Shown: piece by piece, positions 14,866 through 23,292 of the stretch | Numbering within the stretch: position 1 is the first letter of the stretch | How the letters are laid out: every line of letters begins with the position of its first letter | DNA from: JBAXSK01 sp044358815 | Lineage (GTDB): Bacteria; Cyanobacteriota; Cyanobacteriia; Pseudanabaenales; Pseudanabaenaceae | Reading direction: 5' to 3' | Assembly (NCBI GenBank): GCA_044358815.1 | Contig: JBIKNH010000040.1 | Span: 1-25,546 of the forward strand | Length of the DNA stretch: 25,546 nt | Program-made: the position numbers and the translations under genes | Notes under the pieces: model-generated | Told to the model about the DNA's origin: nothing | Databases searched by the model: none | What the model saw: only the letters and a program-made list of their open reading frames with translations

Positions 14866-15222
14866 TCAAGATCCCAACTTAAACGCATCAAGGAATAAGC
14901 CATAGACATAACCTAACTTGCAGGCATTTAGGGTGTCTAAGCCTAAGTCTTTACTAGGTAAAAACTGCCACCAAGGACCGCGATCACGGTTGTAACTATA
15001 GGCATAGCGGCTAATTAGCTCCACTACCACCACGCTTGCGGCAGCGCTGCTAATGTCCCATACTGCGCCCTGTCCGGTGGTGGTAGATACTACCGAACCC
15101 AAGAAAAAGCCTAAAAATAAACCTAGTAAGATAACTGAGACCCGTCGCCAAGGATTATTAAGCCATTGGGTTAAGCGTCCGGTGATGCCTTGGATTAGGG
15201 TGGTTAGTCTGGTGTTTTGCAT
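14866..15222 (-). CDS. ycf20: Ycf20-family membrane protein (DUF565)
   Basis: A 118-residue protein of the Ycf20/DUF565 family found in cyanobacteria and plastids; plant and algal members affect thermal dissipation of excess light energy. The family core NNPWRRVSVILLGLFLGFFLGS (22-43) includes the first membrane segment, followed by a TTTGQGAVWD loop and a second hydrophobic helix (about 57-77, ASVVVVELISRYAYSY). The tail LNACKLGYVYGLFLDAFKLGS is also family-like. It is predicted to sit in the thylakoid or plasma membrane with two helices. Neighbours are tsf downstream and a Uma2 gene upstream (93-bp gap), neither functionally related. I am fairly sure of the family; the molecular function is unknown. 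Confidence 0.85.
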   Translation of the reverse strand: MQNTRLTTLIQGITGRLTQWLNNPWRRVSVILLGLFLGFFLGSVVSTTTGQGAVWDISSAAASVVVVELISRYAYSYNRDRGPWWQFLPSKDLGLDTLNACKLGYVYGLFLDAFKLGS

Positions 15223-15315
15223 AGGTGGGGCATGGGTGTTTAGATCTATTTGACGTGACTTATTGCGCTTAGCTAGATTTTAGGTTAATTATTCGGCATG
15301 ACGAAATTCTATTGT

Positions 15316-15903
15316 CTATTGTTGTAGGATTTCAGCAGCCGTTAACTTAAACTCAGGGAAAAGGATTGAGGTAATCACTTGCTCAGCCTCATAAACTTTT
15401 TCTTCGTAAAATCCCTCGATCCATTCCAGTACTGTGATCTTACCCACTAACGAATCAACGATCCAGTATTCAGCAATTCCCCTGGCGGCATATTCTGACC
15501 GCTTATAACGATAATCGCGATTGCTTTGATTGGGACTGACTACCTCCACCACTAAAGACGGAGCAGGCAGATCCGCTGTGACGATAGAGCGGGTGGCTCC
15601 TTGCATTGCCGATGCTAATTCCTCAGAAAGCACAACTAAATCAGGCACTCGCACCCGTGAGCCTGTAGTAATTACCTCAGTTTTCATAGACAAACGATAG
15701 GGTGGAACTCCTTGCTGCAAAAAACAGGCAAAAAGAAAAGATGCAATCCGTCGATTGATTTCACTTTCAAAGGGCATCGGGATAATTTCTCCATCCTCAA
15801 ACTCGTATAGTGTTTCCGTGTCATCGTCATAGACCAAAAACTCTTCAAGGGTCATCTTGGGTGATGTAGTTTGACCGATGGTTTTATCTAAAGTAATAGT
15901 CAT
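15316..15903 (-). CDS. Uma2-family PD-(D/E)XK nuclease-like protein (DUF820)
   Basis: A 195-residue member of the Uma2/DUF820 family, which is greatly expanded in cyanobacteria. It has the restriction-endonuclease-like core: KMTLEEFLVYDDDTE opening, YEFEDGEIIPMPFES, then the active-site strands RVPDLVVLSEE (Asp88) and PSLVVEVVSPNQSNRDYRYKRSEYAARGIAEYWIVD (Glu120, with Lys134 nearby). Nuclease activity of the family is predicted from the fold and rarely shown. The gene is alone, on the same strand as ycf20 93 bp downstream, and no toxin-antitoxin partner is visible. Its composition does not stand out from its neighbours. Confidence 0.85.
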   Translation of the reverse strand: MTITLDKTIGQTTSPKMTLEEFLVYDDDTETLYEFEDGEIIPMPFESEINRRIASFLFACFLQQGVPPYRLSMKTEVITTGSRVRVPDLVVLSEELASAMQGATRSIVTADLPAPSLVVEVVSPNQSNRDYRYKRSEYAARGIAEYWIVDSLVGKITVLEWIEGFYEEKVYEAEQVITSILFPEFKLTAAEILQQ

Positions 15904-16338
15904 AATCGCTTTACCTGCTAGATTTGCCCTAGATGCATTTGGGGTTAGTTTTGGGTTTATTTCATAAGCTCTGACTGGACGTTTGACTTAACATTTGACT
16001 GCATAGCCCACTAGCAAAACCCACAGATCAGAAATCGATCACAAATCAATCTTAGACTAACTCTTTAGCTGCACATCCTAGCTGTTGTCTGTATTGGCGG
16101 TATGATTGCCGTGAGGAAAAAGCAAGGGCAGAGCAATTGCATTTCAGACCTGTTTAGGGTTATCATGGTAAACTGTCACAAACGAGTGCTGTTCGCTAAA
16201 CTGCCAACAAATTCAGATTTTCCCTAAAAGCGATTGGGAGCTATTGGGGACGTGTAAATCTTTTGACTTTGGTTTGCCCATAGCTACAGGAATTTCGGCG
16301 CGGCAGCACAGATCACCCTAAAATTAACACTTACGGCA
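15904..16338. other. 435-bp divergent intergenic region (Uma2 / rpsN)
   Basis: No coding frame. It contains the candidate rpsN promoter (16137-16166), a long leader of about 165 bp before the rpsN ATG, and a TTGACTTAACATTTGACT double motif near 15983-16001. Long leaders are common for ribosomal-protein genes under feedback control; no defined structure was found by eye. Confidence 0.5.
16137..16166 (+). promoter_or_regulatory. Possible sigma-70 promoter of rpsN
   Basis: TTGCAT (16137-16142), an 18-bp spacer, then TATCAT (16161-16166), which matches the -10 consensus at five of six positions. The -35 match is weak. It would give an untranslated leader of about 165 bases. Confidence 0.35.
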
Positions 16339-16644
16339 ATGGCAAAAAAAAGCATGGTTGAGCGCGAAAAAAAACGCGCCAAGCTCAAAGAAAAATACGC
16401 CCAAAAGCGTCTGTCCCTCAAAGAACAGTTGGCTAATCTGTCCCTAGACCAAGAAGAAAGAATGACTCTGCACCGTCAGTTGCAGCAAATCCCCCGTAAT
16501 GCCAACCCCACCCGCACCCGTAATCGTTGCTGGTTGACTGGCAGACCCCGTGGTTATTATAGAGATTTTGGTTTGTGCCGTAACGTCCTGCGGGATATGG
16601 CACACCGTGGCTTGTTGCCTGGTGTCGTCAAGTCTAGCTGGTAA
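16339..16644 (+). CDS. rpsN: 30S ribosomal protein S14 (uS14), zinc-free form
   Basis: Ribosomal protein of the 30S head, near the decoding region. The 101-residue length is the long, C-minus type: no CxxC zinc motif is present, unlike the 61-residue zinc form. Visible are MAKKSMVEREKKRAKLKEKY, the family hallmark NPTRTRNRCWLTGRPRGYYRDFGLCRN (55-81) and LRDMAHRGLLPGVVKSSW at the end. As usual in cyanobacteria it is monocistronic and away from the S10/spc clusters. No strong ribosome site precedes the ATG. A near-perfect terminator follows. Confidence 0.97.
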   Translation: MAKKSMVEREKKRAKLKEKYAQKRLSLKEQLANLSLDQEERMTLHRQLQQIPRNANPTRTRNRCWLTGRPRGYYRDFGLCRNVLRDMAHRGLLPGVVKSSW

Positions 16645-16680
16645 TTAGCTGGTAATTTCGGCTCCTTAGGTACACTACAC

Positions 16681-16723
16681 AAGATCCCCGATTTCTGGCA
16701 GGAGTCGGGGATCTTCTAGGTTT
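16681..16723 (+). terminator. Intrinsic terminator of rpsN
   Basis: AAGATCCCCGA (16681-16691) and TCGGGGATCTT (16705-16715) form a perfect 11-bp stem with a 13-base loop, followed by CTAGGTTTTTAG. It lies 37 bp after the rpsN stop and insulates argS. Confidence 0.85.
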
Positions 16724-16819
16724 TTAGTCTAGATTTTTAGCCTAGATTTCGGTATAGGTTTCTCGATTTGATTTGTAAGTTTAATTTTCCAGTCACGCAA
16801 TATCACGGCAGTTCCCCAG

Positions 16820-18568
16820 ATGTCTAATTCGGCCCTATCTATTTTACAGCAACGGTTTCAGGCGGCTTGTGCGGTGGCATTTGGTGCCGAATTTGCTTCT
16901 ATTGATCCGGTGGTAGCGCCGACGAAAGACCCACGATTTGGGGACTATCAGTGTAATGTGGCACTGGGTTTGACAAAACAGCTAAAGCAGAAACCTCAGG
17001 CAATTGCTCAGCAGATTATTGCGGCTGTGGCATTGGATGATATTTGCGAAACCCCCACCATTGCCGGACCAGGATTTATCAATGTGTTTTTGCGGGGGGA
17101 ATATCTAGGGCAGCGTTTGGCAGTGATGCAACAGGATGAACGCCTTGGTATTGCTAAGGTGACTCAGCCCGAACGGGTGATTGTGGACTTTTCTAGTCCG
17201 AATATCGCTAAAGAAATGCACGTTGGTCATTTGCGTTCCACAATTATCGGTGATTCCATTGCGCGGGTTTTGGAATTCCAAGGGCATGAAGTGTTACGGC
17301 TCAATCATGTGGGAGATTGGGGCACGCAATTTGGGATGTTGATTACCTATCTCAAAGAAGCTTATCCTGATGCTCTGATTAAGGCGGATGCTTTGGCATT
17401 GGGGGATTTGGTGGCGTTATATCGGGCGGCAAAAAGGCGCTTTGATGAAGATGAAGCTTTTAAAGATACTTCCCGTTTGGCGGTGGTGGATTTGCAGTCA
17501 GGGCAACCGGAAGCTCGTAAAGCTTGGGAATTACTTTGCGAACAGTCACGGCGCGAATTTCAGAAGATTTATGATTTGTTGGATGTACAGCTAAATGAAC
17601 GGGGCGAATCTTTCTATAATCCTTTCCTAGCTTCTGTGGTGGCGGATTTGACGGATTTGGGTTTGGTTCAGGAAGACCAAGGGGCGAAGTGCGTTTTTCT
17701 GGAAGGTTTTACGAACAAAGATGGTGATCCTTTACCGCTGATTGTGCAAAAGTCTGATGGGGCTTATAACTATGCTACGACGGATTTAGCGGCGTTGCGG
17801 TATCGCATTAAGGAAGACCAAGCCACGCGGATCATTTATGTCACTGATGCAGGTCAAGCGGGACATTTTGCCCAAGTTTTCCAGGTGGCGCGGCGTGCGG
17901 GTTGGATTCCTGATACGGTGCAGTTGACCCATGTGCCATTCGGTTTGGTCTTGGGTGAAGATGGGAAGAAGTTTAAAACTCGCTCTGGGGATACGATTTC
18001 CCTCAAGAGTTTGTTAGATGAGGCGGTGAGTCGTGCGGAACAAGATTTAACCGCTCGTAATAGCGAAGTTACGGATGAATTTAAGGCAACGGTGGCGGCA
18101 CGGGTTGGTTTAGGAGCGGTGAAATATGCCGATCTTTCCCAAAATCGTACCAGTGATTATGTTTTCAGTTTCGATAAAATGCTGGCGTTACAGGGGAATA
18201 CTGCTCCTTATATGCTTTATGCCTATGTGCGGGTGCAGGGTATTGGGCGCAAGGGTGGCATTGATTTTAGTCAGTTGGCACAGGGTAATGTTCTGCCTGT
18301 TAATACGGAAGCAGAGCGCGTTTTAGGTAAGCATTTGTTGCAATTTGCAGAGGTCTTAGGGGAAACTGGCAAGGATTTATATCCTAATCGATTGTGTCAA
18401 TATCTGTTTGAATTGAGTCAGAAGTTCAATCAGTTTTTTGAACAATGTCCCGTGTTACAGGCGGCGGAACCAGAGCGCTCGGATCGGCTGCGGCTCTGTG
18501 ATTTGACGGCTAAGACTCTGAAGCTAGGTTTAGGATTGTTGGGGATTGAGGTTTTGGATCGGATGTAG
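16820..18568 (+). CDS. argS: Arginyl-tRNA synthetase
   Basis: Class I synthetase that charges tRNA-Arg; it needs the tRNA to activate arginine. The 582-residue length is normal. The N-terminal Add-1 domain (1-110) contains DPRFGDYQCNVALGL. The catalytic Rossmann fold begins at RVIVDFSSPNIAKEMHVGHLRST with the HIGH motif as HVGH (134-137). LNHVGDWGTQFGM and SDGAYNYATTDLAAL follow, and the KMSKS-equivalent loop is KKFKTRSG (383-390). The C-terminal helical anticodon-binding DALR domain starts around SFDKMLALQGNTAPYMLYAYVR. The 42-bp gap to the methyltransferase gene on the same strand may allow read-through. Confidence 0.96.
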   Translation: MSNSALSILQQRFQAACAVAFGAEFASIDPVVAPTKDPRFGDYQCNVALGLTKQLKQKPQAIAQQIIAAVALDDICETPTIAGPGFINVFLRGEYLGQRLAVMQQDERLGIAKVTQPERVIVDFSSPNIAKEMHVGHLRSTIIGDSIARVLEFQGHEVLRLNHVGDWGTQFGMLITYLKEAYPDALIKADALALGDLVALYRAAKRRFDEDEAFKDTSRLAVVDLQSGQPEARKAWELLCEQSRREFQKIYDLLDVQLNERGESFYNPFLASVVADLTDLGLVQEDQGAKCVFLEGFTNKDGDPLPLIVQKSDGAYNYATTDLAALRYRIKEDQATRIIYVTDAGQAGHFAQVFQVARRAGWIPDTVQLTHVPFGLVLGEDGKKFKTRSGDTISLKSLLDEAVSRAEQDLTARNSEVTDEFKATVAARVGLGAVKYADLSQNRTSDYVFSFDKMLALQGNTAPYMLYAYVRVQGIGRKGGIDFSQLAQGNVLPVNTEAERVLGKHLLQFAEVLGETGKDLYPNRLCQYLFELSQKFNQFFEQCPVLQAAEPERSDRLRLCDLTAKTLKLGLGLLGIEVLDRM

Positions 18569-18610
18569 ATGGAGCTTTGGTTCTAGGTATCAAAATATGA
18601 TTTAGTATTT

Positions 18611-20293
18611 ATGACAAAGCGTTTATATTTTGGCGATAATTTGCAGGTTTTGCGGGAAAGTGTCAATTCTGAAAGTGTTGATTTGATTTATCTCGATCCG
18701 CCGTTTAACTCCAATGCTGACTATAATGTGATTTTTGGTGGTCGAAAGTCGGGGGATGCGCCGCCACAGGCTCAGATTACAGCTTTTGAGGATACGTGGC
18801 ATTGGAATGATGATTCAGCGCGAACTTTGCAGGCTCTGTATGATGTGCATGGGGATTTGGCAGAGTTGTTGGATTTGTTGGTGCGGCGGTTGGGGCATAA
18901 TGATCTGTCGGCTTATTTGGTGATGATGGCAATTCGTTTAGTGGAACTCCATCGCGTTCTGAAGCCTACGGGTAGTCTTTATTTGCACTGTGATCCAACG
19001 GCTAGCCATTATTTGAAGGTTATTTTAGATGCTATTTTTGGAATCCAGAAATATAAGAATGAAATCATTTGGAAAAGAACAAGCGCTCATAGTTCTGCCA
19101 AAAGATTTGCCCCAGTTCATGACATTTTGCTTTTCTATACAAAATCAGATGCTTATCAATGGAATCCTGTTTATCTTCAATATGATGAAAGCTACTTAGG
19201 CAAGTTCTATCGAAATCAAGATAATAGAGGAAGATTTACACTTTCTGATCTTACAGCAGCAGGAGTAAGGTATGGAGATTCTGGTGAATCTTGGAAAGAA
19301 ATTAATCCTACTGATAAAGGTAGGCATTGGGCAGTTCCTAGAGAAGCTGTAGAAAAGTTTATTGATAAAGAGCAAGCAAAAACTCTAACCACTCAACAAA
19401 AATTAGATCTTTTAGATAAAAATGGACTAATTTACTGGTCAAGTAAAGGAACTATTCCTAGATATAAGCGTTACTTAGAAGATATGTCGGGTGTTCCGAT
19501 ACAAGATGTTGTTGTTGATATTTCCCCGATCTCTGCACAAGCCGCTGAACGTCTTGGTTATCCCACTCAAAAACCTTTAGCACTTTTAGAAAGAATTATC
19601 CAAGCTAGTTCTAACGAAGGAGATATAGTTCTCGATCCTTTTTGTGGATGTGGCACAGCCCTTCATGCCGCCCAAAAACTGCATCGGAACTGGATTGGCA
19701 TTGATATTACTCATTTAGCCATAGCCCTAATCGAAAGTCGTTTAAGACATGCATTTCCTAAAATAGAATTTGAAGTATTCGGCACACCAAAAGACTTTGC
19801 CAGCGCCCGCGACCTCGCCCGACGGGATAAATATCAATTCCAATGGTGGGCGTGTTCCCTGGTTGAAGTTCCCCCCTACCAAGGTAAAAAGAAAGGTGCA
19901 GACGGTGGCATTGACGGCTTAAGGTATATTACCGATCTCGACGAAAAAAGACGAGAAATCAAACGGAAGATCATCGTTTCCGTCAAAGGCGGCGATAACG
20001 TAAATGTATCAATGATGCGGGATCTCATCGGCACAATGGGAAACAACAAAGCTGATTTAGGATTCTTTATTACCCTAACCGAACCCACCAAACCAATGAT
20101 TACTGAAGCTACCAAAGCCGGATTTTATCGTGCTGCCAACGGCAGAGACTATCCCCGCGTGCAGATTTTCACCATTGCCGAACTACTCTCAGGGGCAAAG
20201 AAACCAGAATACTTAGATTTGAGCCTTGGGGACATAACCTTCAAACGGGCTGAAAAAGAAAGCGTGAGAGTTTCTCAACCTGGACTCTTTTAA
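18611..20293 (+). CDS. DNA methyltransferase fused to an Mrr-like nuclease domain
   Basis: A 560-residue modification/restriction-type fusion. The N-terminal part is a beta-class amino-methyltransferase, with motif order IV before I: the catalytic LDPPF (28-32) in DLIYLDPPFNSNADYN, then YPTQKPLALLERII (317-330), then the SAM loop DPFCGCGTALHAA (342-354) and IGIDI. It most likely methylates adenine-N6 or cytosine-N4. Residues about 150-300 are the probable target-recognition region. The C-terminal part (about 415-530) resembles the Mrr catalytic domain: KGADGGIDG (428-436; Asp431/Asp435) and VSVKGGDN (Lys459). However, Ser457 stands where Glu or Gln usually precedes the xK, so cleavage activity is uncertain. 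No separate restriction or specificity gene is nearby. The middle third is visibly more AT-rich than either end. Confidence 0.85.
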   Translation: MTKRLYFGDNLQVLRESVNSESVDLIYLDPPFNSNADYNVIFGGRKSGDAPPQAQITAFEDTWHWNDDSARTLQALYDVHGDLAELLDLLVRRLGHNDLSAYLVMMAIRLVELHRVLKPTGSLYLHCDPTASHYLKVILDAIFGIQKYKNEIIWKRTSAHSSAKRFAPVHDILLFYTKSDAYQWNPVYLQYDESYLGKFYRNQDNRGRFTLSDLTAAGVRYGDSGESWKEINPTDKGRHWAVPREAVEKFIDKEQAKTLTTQQKLDLLDKNGLIYWSSKGTIPRYKRYLEDMSGVPIQDVVVDISPISAQAAERLGYPTQKPLALLERIIQASSNEGDIVLDPFCGCGTALHAAQKLHRNWIGIDITHLAIALIESRLRHAFPKIEFEVFGTPKDFASARDLARRDKYQFQWWACSLVEVPPYQGKKKGADGGIDGLRYITDLDEKRREIKRKIIVSVKGGDNVNVSMMRDLIGTMGNNKADLGFFITLTEPTKPMITEATKAGFYRAANGRDYPRVQIFTIAELLSGAKKPEYLDLSLGDITFKRAEKESVRVSQPGLF

Positions 20294-20447
20294 TGATTTT
20301 TAATGATTTAGTCGATTAGCGGGCGTTAATTGAGATGTAAGGCATTTTATTTCTTGAATACTTTAAATTATAGCTGTAATCAAATTACCTAGGACATCGC
20401 TAAATTTTATAGTCAAGGACGGGCTGATGATTCAAATAAAAAACACA

Positions 20448-20498
20448 ACTTCGACTTCGCTCAGCTAACATAGACCGAGGACTGAGCGAAGTCGAAGT
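20448..20498. repeat. REP-like palindrome (ACTTCGACTTCGCTCAG arms)
   Basis: Arms 20448-20464 and 20482-20498 are perfect 17-bp complements with a 17-base loop. The arm word CTTCGACTTCGCTCAG resembles interspersed palindromic repeats I recall from many cyanobacterial and other genomes, so this is probably one copy of a dispersed REP/REPIN family. Its position between convergent genes is typical for such elements. Confidence 0.75.
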
Positions 20499-20565
20499 CT
20501 CCTCTACAAATCATTTTAAACAACTATACTTCCTCATCAAACAGAATGCAGCTACAAAAAACACA

Positions 20566-20606
20566 AAAAATGCAGGGGTAACCTTAGAAATTACTCCTGC
20601 ATTTTT
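20566..20606. terminator. Bidirectional intrinsic terminator (methyltransferase / ctaE)
   Basis: AAAAATGCAGGGGTAA (20566-20581) pairs with TTACTCCTGCATTTTT (20591-20606): 16 bp with a single G-U on the plus strand (an A-C mismatch on the minus strand) and a 9-base loop. The plus strand ends in T5-A-TT; the minus strand ends in T6-GTG-T6. It can stop both convergent transcripts. Confidence 0.75.
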
Positions 20607-20671
20607 ATTAATATATTGAATTGTTTTTACTGAGTTTTCCAAAGTATTTGAGAAGCACAAAACCAACGCGC

Positions 20672-21277
20672 TTAGAGCAAATACAACAAACCAAATAGAA
20701 TCACCCAAATAATATCGACAAAGTGCCAATAAATCGAAGCAGCTTCAATACCGAAATGGTACTTGTCGCTGTAACGATTCGGGGTAAACGAACGCACTAA
20801 AACCGCTGCAATCAAACACAAGCCGATTAAAACGTGCAGCCCGTGAAAACCCGTTAGGACATAAAAAGTGCTGCCAAACAAGCTGTCGGTTAAACCAAAA
20901 CTCAGGTGCTGATATTCATAAATCTGACCGCTTAAGAAGATTGCACCCATCACGAAAGTTGCCAGGAACCAGCCACGGGTTGCACCTAACCGATTTTGCT
21001 TAATGGCGGCATCAGCTTGGTGAATCACAAAACTACTGGATAATAGAATGATCGTATTAACACCAGGCAAGAGTAGTTCTAATTCCGGCGTGCCTTCCGG
21101 TGGCCAACTAGGGGCAACCGCACGATAGGTTAAATACGCCACAAACAAGCCCAGAAACAACATTCCTTCAGAGATGAGAAATACAATCAACCCGAAAGGA
21201 CGCAGATCCTTATGACCATGCCCCTCCTGCTGGGGGAGGCTAGCCACTTCTGAAGTAGGAGAAATAGAACCTTGCAT
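20672..21277 (-). CDS. ctaE: Cytochrome c oxidase subunit III
   Basis: Integral membrane subunit of the heme-copper oxidase that supports the catalytic core and lipid binding; it carries no redox centre. The 201-residue, five-helix short form has the first two helices missing compared with mitochondrial subunit III, as usual in bacteria. Visible are FGLIVFLISEGMLFLGLFVAYL, PGVNTIILLSSSFVIH, GQIYEYQHLSFGLTDSLFGSTFYVLTGFHGLHV and the end IYWHFVDIIWVILFGLLYLL. The ATG is preceded by AGGA at a good distance. It is the last gene of ctaC-ctaD-ctaE, 161 bp after ctaD, in a gap that contains a 10-bp tandem repeat. Confidence 0.96.
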   Translation of the reverse strand: MQGSISPTSEVASLPQQEGHGHKDLRPFGLIVFLISEGMLFLGLFVAYLTYRAVAPSWPPEGTPELELLLPGVNTIILLSSSFVIHQADAAIKQNRLGATRGWFLATFVMGAIFLSGQIYEYQHLSFGLTDSLFGSTFYVLTGFHGLHVLIGLCLIAAVLVRSFTPNRYSDKYHFGIEAASIYWHFVDIIWVILFGLLYLL

Positions 21278-21298
21278 GATTTCCTAAGTGAAACTAAT

Positions 21299-21325
21299 AA
21301 GTAAAACTAAGTAAAACTAAGTAGA
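21299..21325. repeat. 10-bp tandem repeat AAGTAAAACT x2.5
   Basis: AAGTAAAACT occurs at 21299-21308 and 21309-21318, followed by a partial AAGTAGA copy. It lies in the ctaD-ctaE gap, upstream of the ctaE ribosome site. It is a simple slippage-type repeat. Confidence 0.75.
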
Positions 21326-21438
21326 AAGAGAAAGTTACTGGAATAGTAATTCAGAATATTTGATTCAAAGTCTCCCCCCTCATCACCCTTTTATATGTAG
21401 TTCATCTAGGGAATAGGGGGGATCAAAACAATGAAACT

Positions 21439-23082
21439 CTATTGTCCTGCTAGTACTGGTTCTTCTTGAATGTGTTCCGTACCATAGTCATAGGGACCAG
21501 TGGTTAATACAGGATCGCCTACCCAGTTATGGGGAATCGGTGGCGAAGCAGTGGTCCATTCTAGAGTTAAGGCACGCCAAGGATTTTCCGGTGCTTGGGG
21601 TCCCTTAATCCAGCTATAAACCGCATTGATCAAGAAAGGAACCGTAGAAATTGCCAAGAGCAACGCCCCAAAGCTACACAGCACATTAATGGAAGTGAAC
21701 TGGGGATCATACTGCGCGACCCGACGGGGCATCCCCTGTAGACCCAAAATATGCATCGGTCCAAAACAAAGGTGTGTCCCGAAGAACGTCAGAGCAAAAT
21801 GTACCTTACCCCAAAATTCATTCAACATCCGTCCGGTCATCTTAGGGAACCAGTGGTATAAACCAGCGTAAATACCAAACACACTGCCGCCAAACAAAAC
21901 GTAATGGAAGTGCGCCACAACAAAATAAGTGTCATGGACATGGATATCAATGGGGGCTGAACCCAACATTACGCCACTGAGTCCACCCATCACGAACGTA
22001 GAAATAAAGCCAATCGCAAACAACAAGGGACTATCAAACCGCAATTTGCCACCCCATAGGGTTGCGATCCAGCTAAATACCTTAATGCCTGTGGGTACTG
22101 CCACCAACAACGTCGCCACCATGAAGAAAATCCGCAACCAGTCCGGTGTGCCACTGGTAAACATGTGGTGCGCCCATACCAACAGACCCAAGGCGCAAAT
22201 CATCATGCTCGAATAAGCAATGGCTTTATAACCGAAAATCGGCTTACGGGCATGGGGGGGCAATACTTCAGAGATTATGCCAAAAACAGGCAAAATCATC
22301 ACATATACTGCCGGATGGGAATAGAACCAGAACAAATGCTGATAGATGACGGGATTCCCCCCACCGGTCGGATTAAAGAAACTCGTGCCGACCAGAATAT
22401 CAAACCCCAATAAAATCAAGGCTCCGGCAAGAACTGGGGTAGCCAACAGTGCTAATACTGAAGTTGCCATCATCGCCCAGCAAAACAGCGGCATACTAAA
22501 CAAATCCATTTGGGGCATCCGCATGGACCAGATGGTGACGATAAAATTCACCGATGCCAAAATGGACGAAGTACCGATCAAGACGATGCAGAGAATCCAC
22601 AGCACCTGACCCACTTTTTGATCAGTCAAGATACTTAATGGCGGGTAGGCAGTCCAACCCGTAGAAGCAGGTCCCACAAAGAAACTAGAAATCAGTAACA
22701 AACCTGCGGGGGGCTGCATCCAGAAAGCAATGGCATTTAACCGAGGGAAAGCCATATCCCGTGCCCCGATCATCAAAGGCACGAGGTAATTCCCAAATCC
22801 CCCAGTGACCGCTGGCACGATCCACAGGAAGATCATCACCGTGCCATGCATCGTAAACAAACTGTTATAAAAACTGGGATCGACCAAATCCGAGTCAGGG
22901 GTGGCTAACTCAGCCCGCACCGCTCCGGCTAAGGCTCCACCGACGATATAAAACACAAAGGACAGCACCAAATATTGAATGCCAATCACTTTATGATCCA
23001 CGCTAAAAGTGAAATATTCCCACCAAGGGGTCGTTTCACTGTGAGGGTTGTGACCCGCTAAGGTTTCGCTAATTTGTGTCAT
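21439..23082 (-). CDS. ctaD: Cytochrome c oxidase subunit I (A2-type)
   Basis: Catalytic subunit that reduces O2 to water at the heme a3-CuB site and pumps protons; it sits in thylakoid or plasma membrane. The 547-residue length is normal. Visible ligands are His79 (TMHGTVMIF, low-spin heme) and His256 with Tyr260 (WFYSHPAVY, CuB and the His-Tyr cross-link). His305/306 (WAHHMF, CuB), His391 (heme a3) and His393 (low-spin heme, VVAHFHYVL) are also present. The D-channel entry has Asn98 and Asp109 (GGFGNYLVPLMIGARD), and Lys334 in PTGIKVF marks the K-channel. The motif YSHPAVY replaces the GHPEVY of mitochondrial-like enzymes, so the D-channel glutamate is replaced by the Tyr-Ser pair of A2-type oxidases. 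The gene follows ctaC by 210 bp. Confidence 0.97.
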   Translation of the reverse strand: MTQISETLAGHNPHSETTPWWEYFTFSVDHKVIGIQYLVLSFVFYIVGGALAGAVRAELATPDSDLVDPSFYNSLFTMHGTVMIFLWIVPAVTGGFGNYLVPLMIGARDMAFPRLNAIAFWMQPPAGLLLISSFFVGPASTGWTAYPPLSILTDQKVGQVLWILCIVLIGTSSILASVNFIVTIWSMRMPQMDLFSMPLFCWAMMATSVLALLATPVLAGALILLGFDILVGTSFFNPTGGGNPVIYQHLFWFYSHPAVYVMILPVFGIISEVLPPHARKPIFGYKAIAYSSMMICALGLLVWAHHMFTSGTPDWLRIFFMVATLLVAVPTGIKVFSWIATLWGGKLRFDSPLLFAIGFISTFVMGGLSGVMLGSAPIDIHVHDTYFVVAHFHYVLFGGSVFGIYAGLYHWFPKMTGRMLNEFWGKVHFALTFFGTHLCFGPMHILGLQGMPRRVAQYDPQFTSINVLCSFGALLLAISTVPFLINAVYSWIKGPQAPENPWRALTLEWTTASPPIPHNWVGDPVLTTGPYDYGTEHIQEEPVLAGQ

Positions 23083-23292
23083 CGTTATGTCGTTGCAAAT
23101 ATGATCAAAAGACGGGTTATCAGAAGGGCGAAAGAATTAATGATGATGGGGAATGACTGTGGGAAATAGTTCTGGACAATGATTTTGAGGAATAATTTTG
23201 AGTAATAACTGGGTAATAATTCTATGGGTTTTCGGAGTTGCCCCCTTTAGGATGTAATGGATCGACAATGCAGGCAACTCGATCAAGTTAAC

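Larger units (their letters stand above)
20294..20671. other. 378-bp convergent intergenic region with palindromes
   Basis: Lies between the methyltransferase (plus) and ctaE (minus). It holds two strong palindromes: a REP-like element (20448-20498) and a bidirectional terminator (20566-20606). The start repeats TTTTAATGATT. A minus-strand open frame at 20511-20729 crosses the terminator and overlaps ctaE; I treat it as spurious. Confidence 0.65.
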
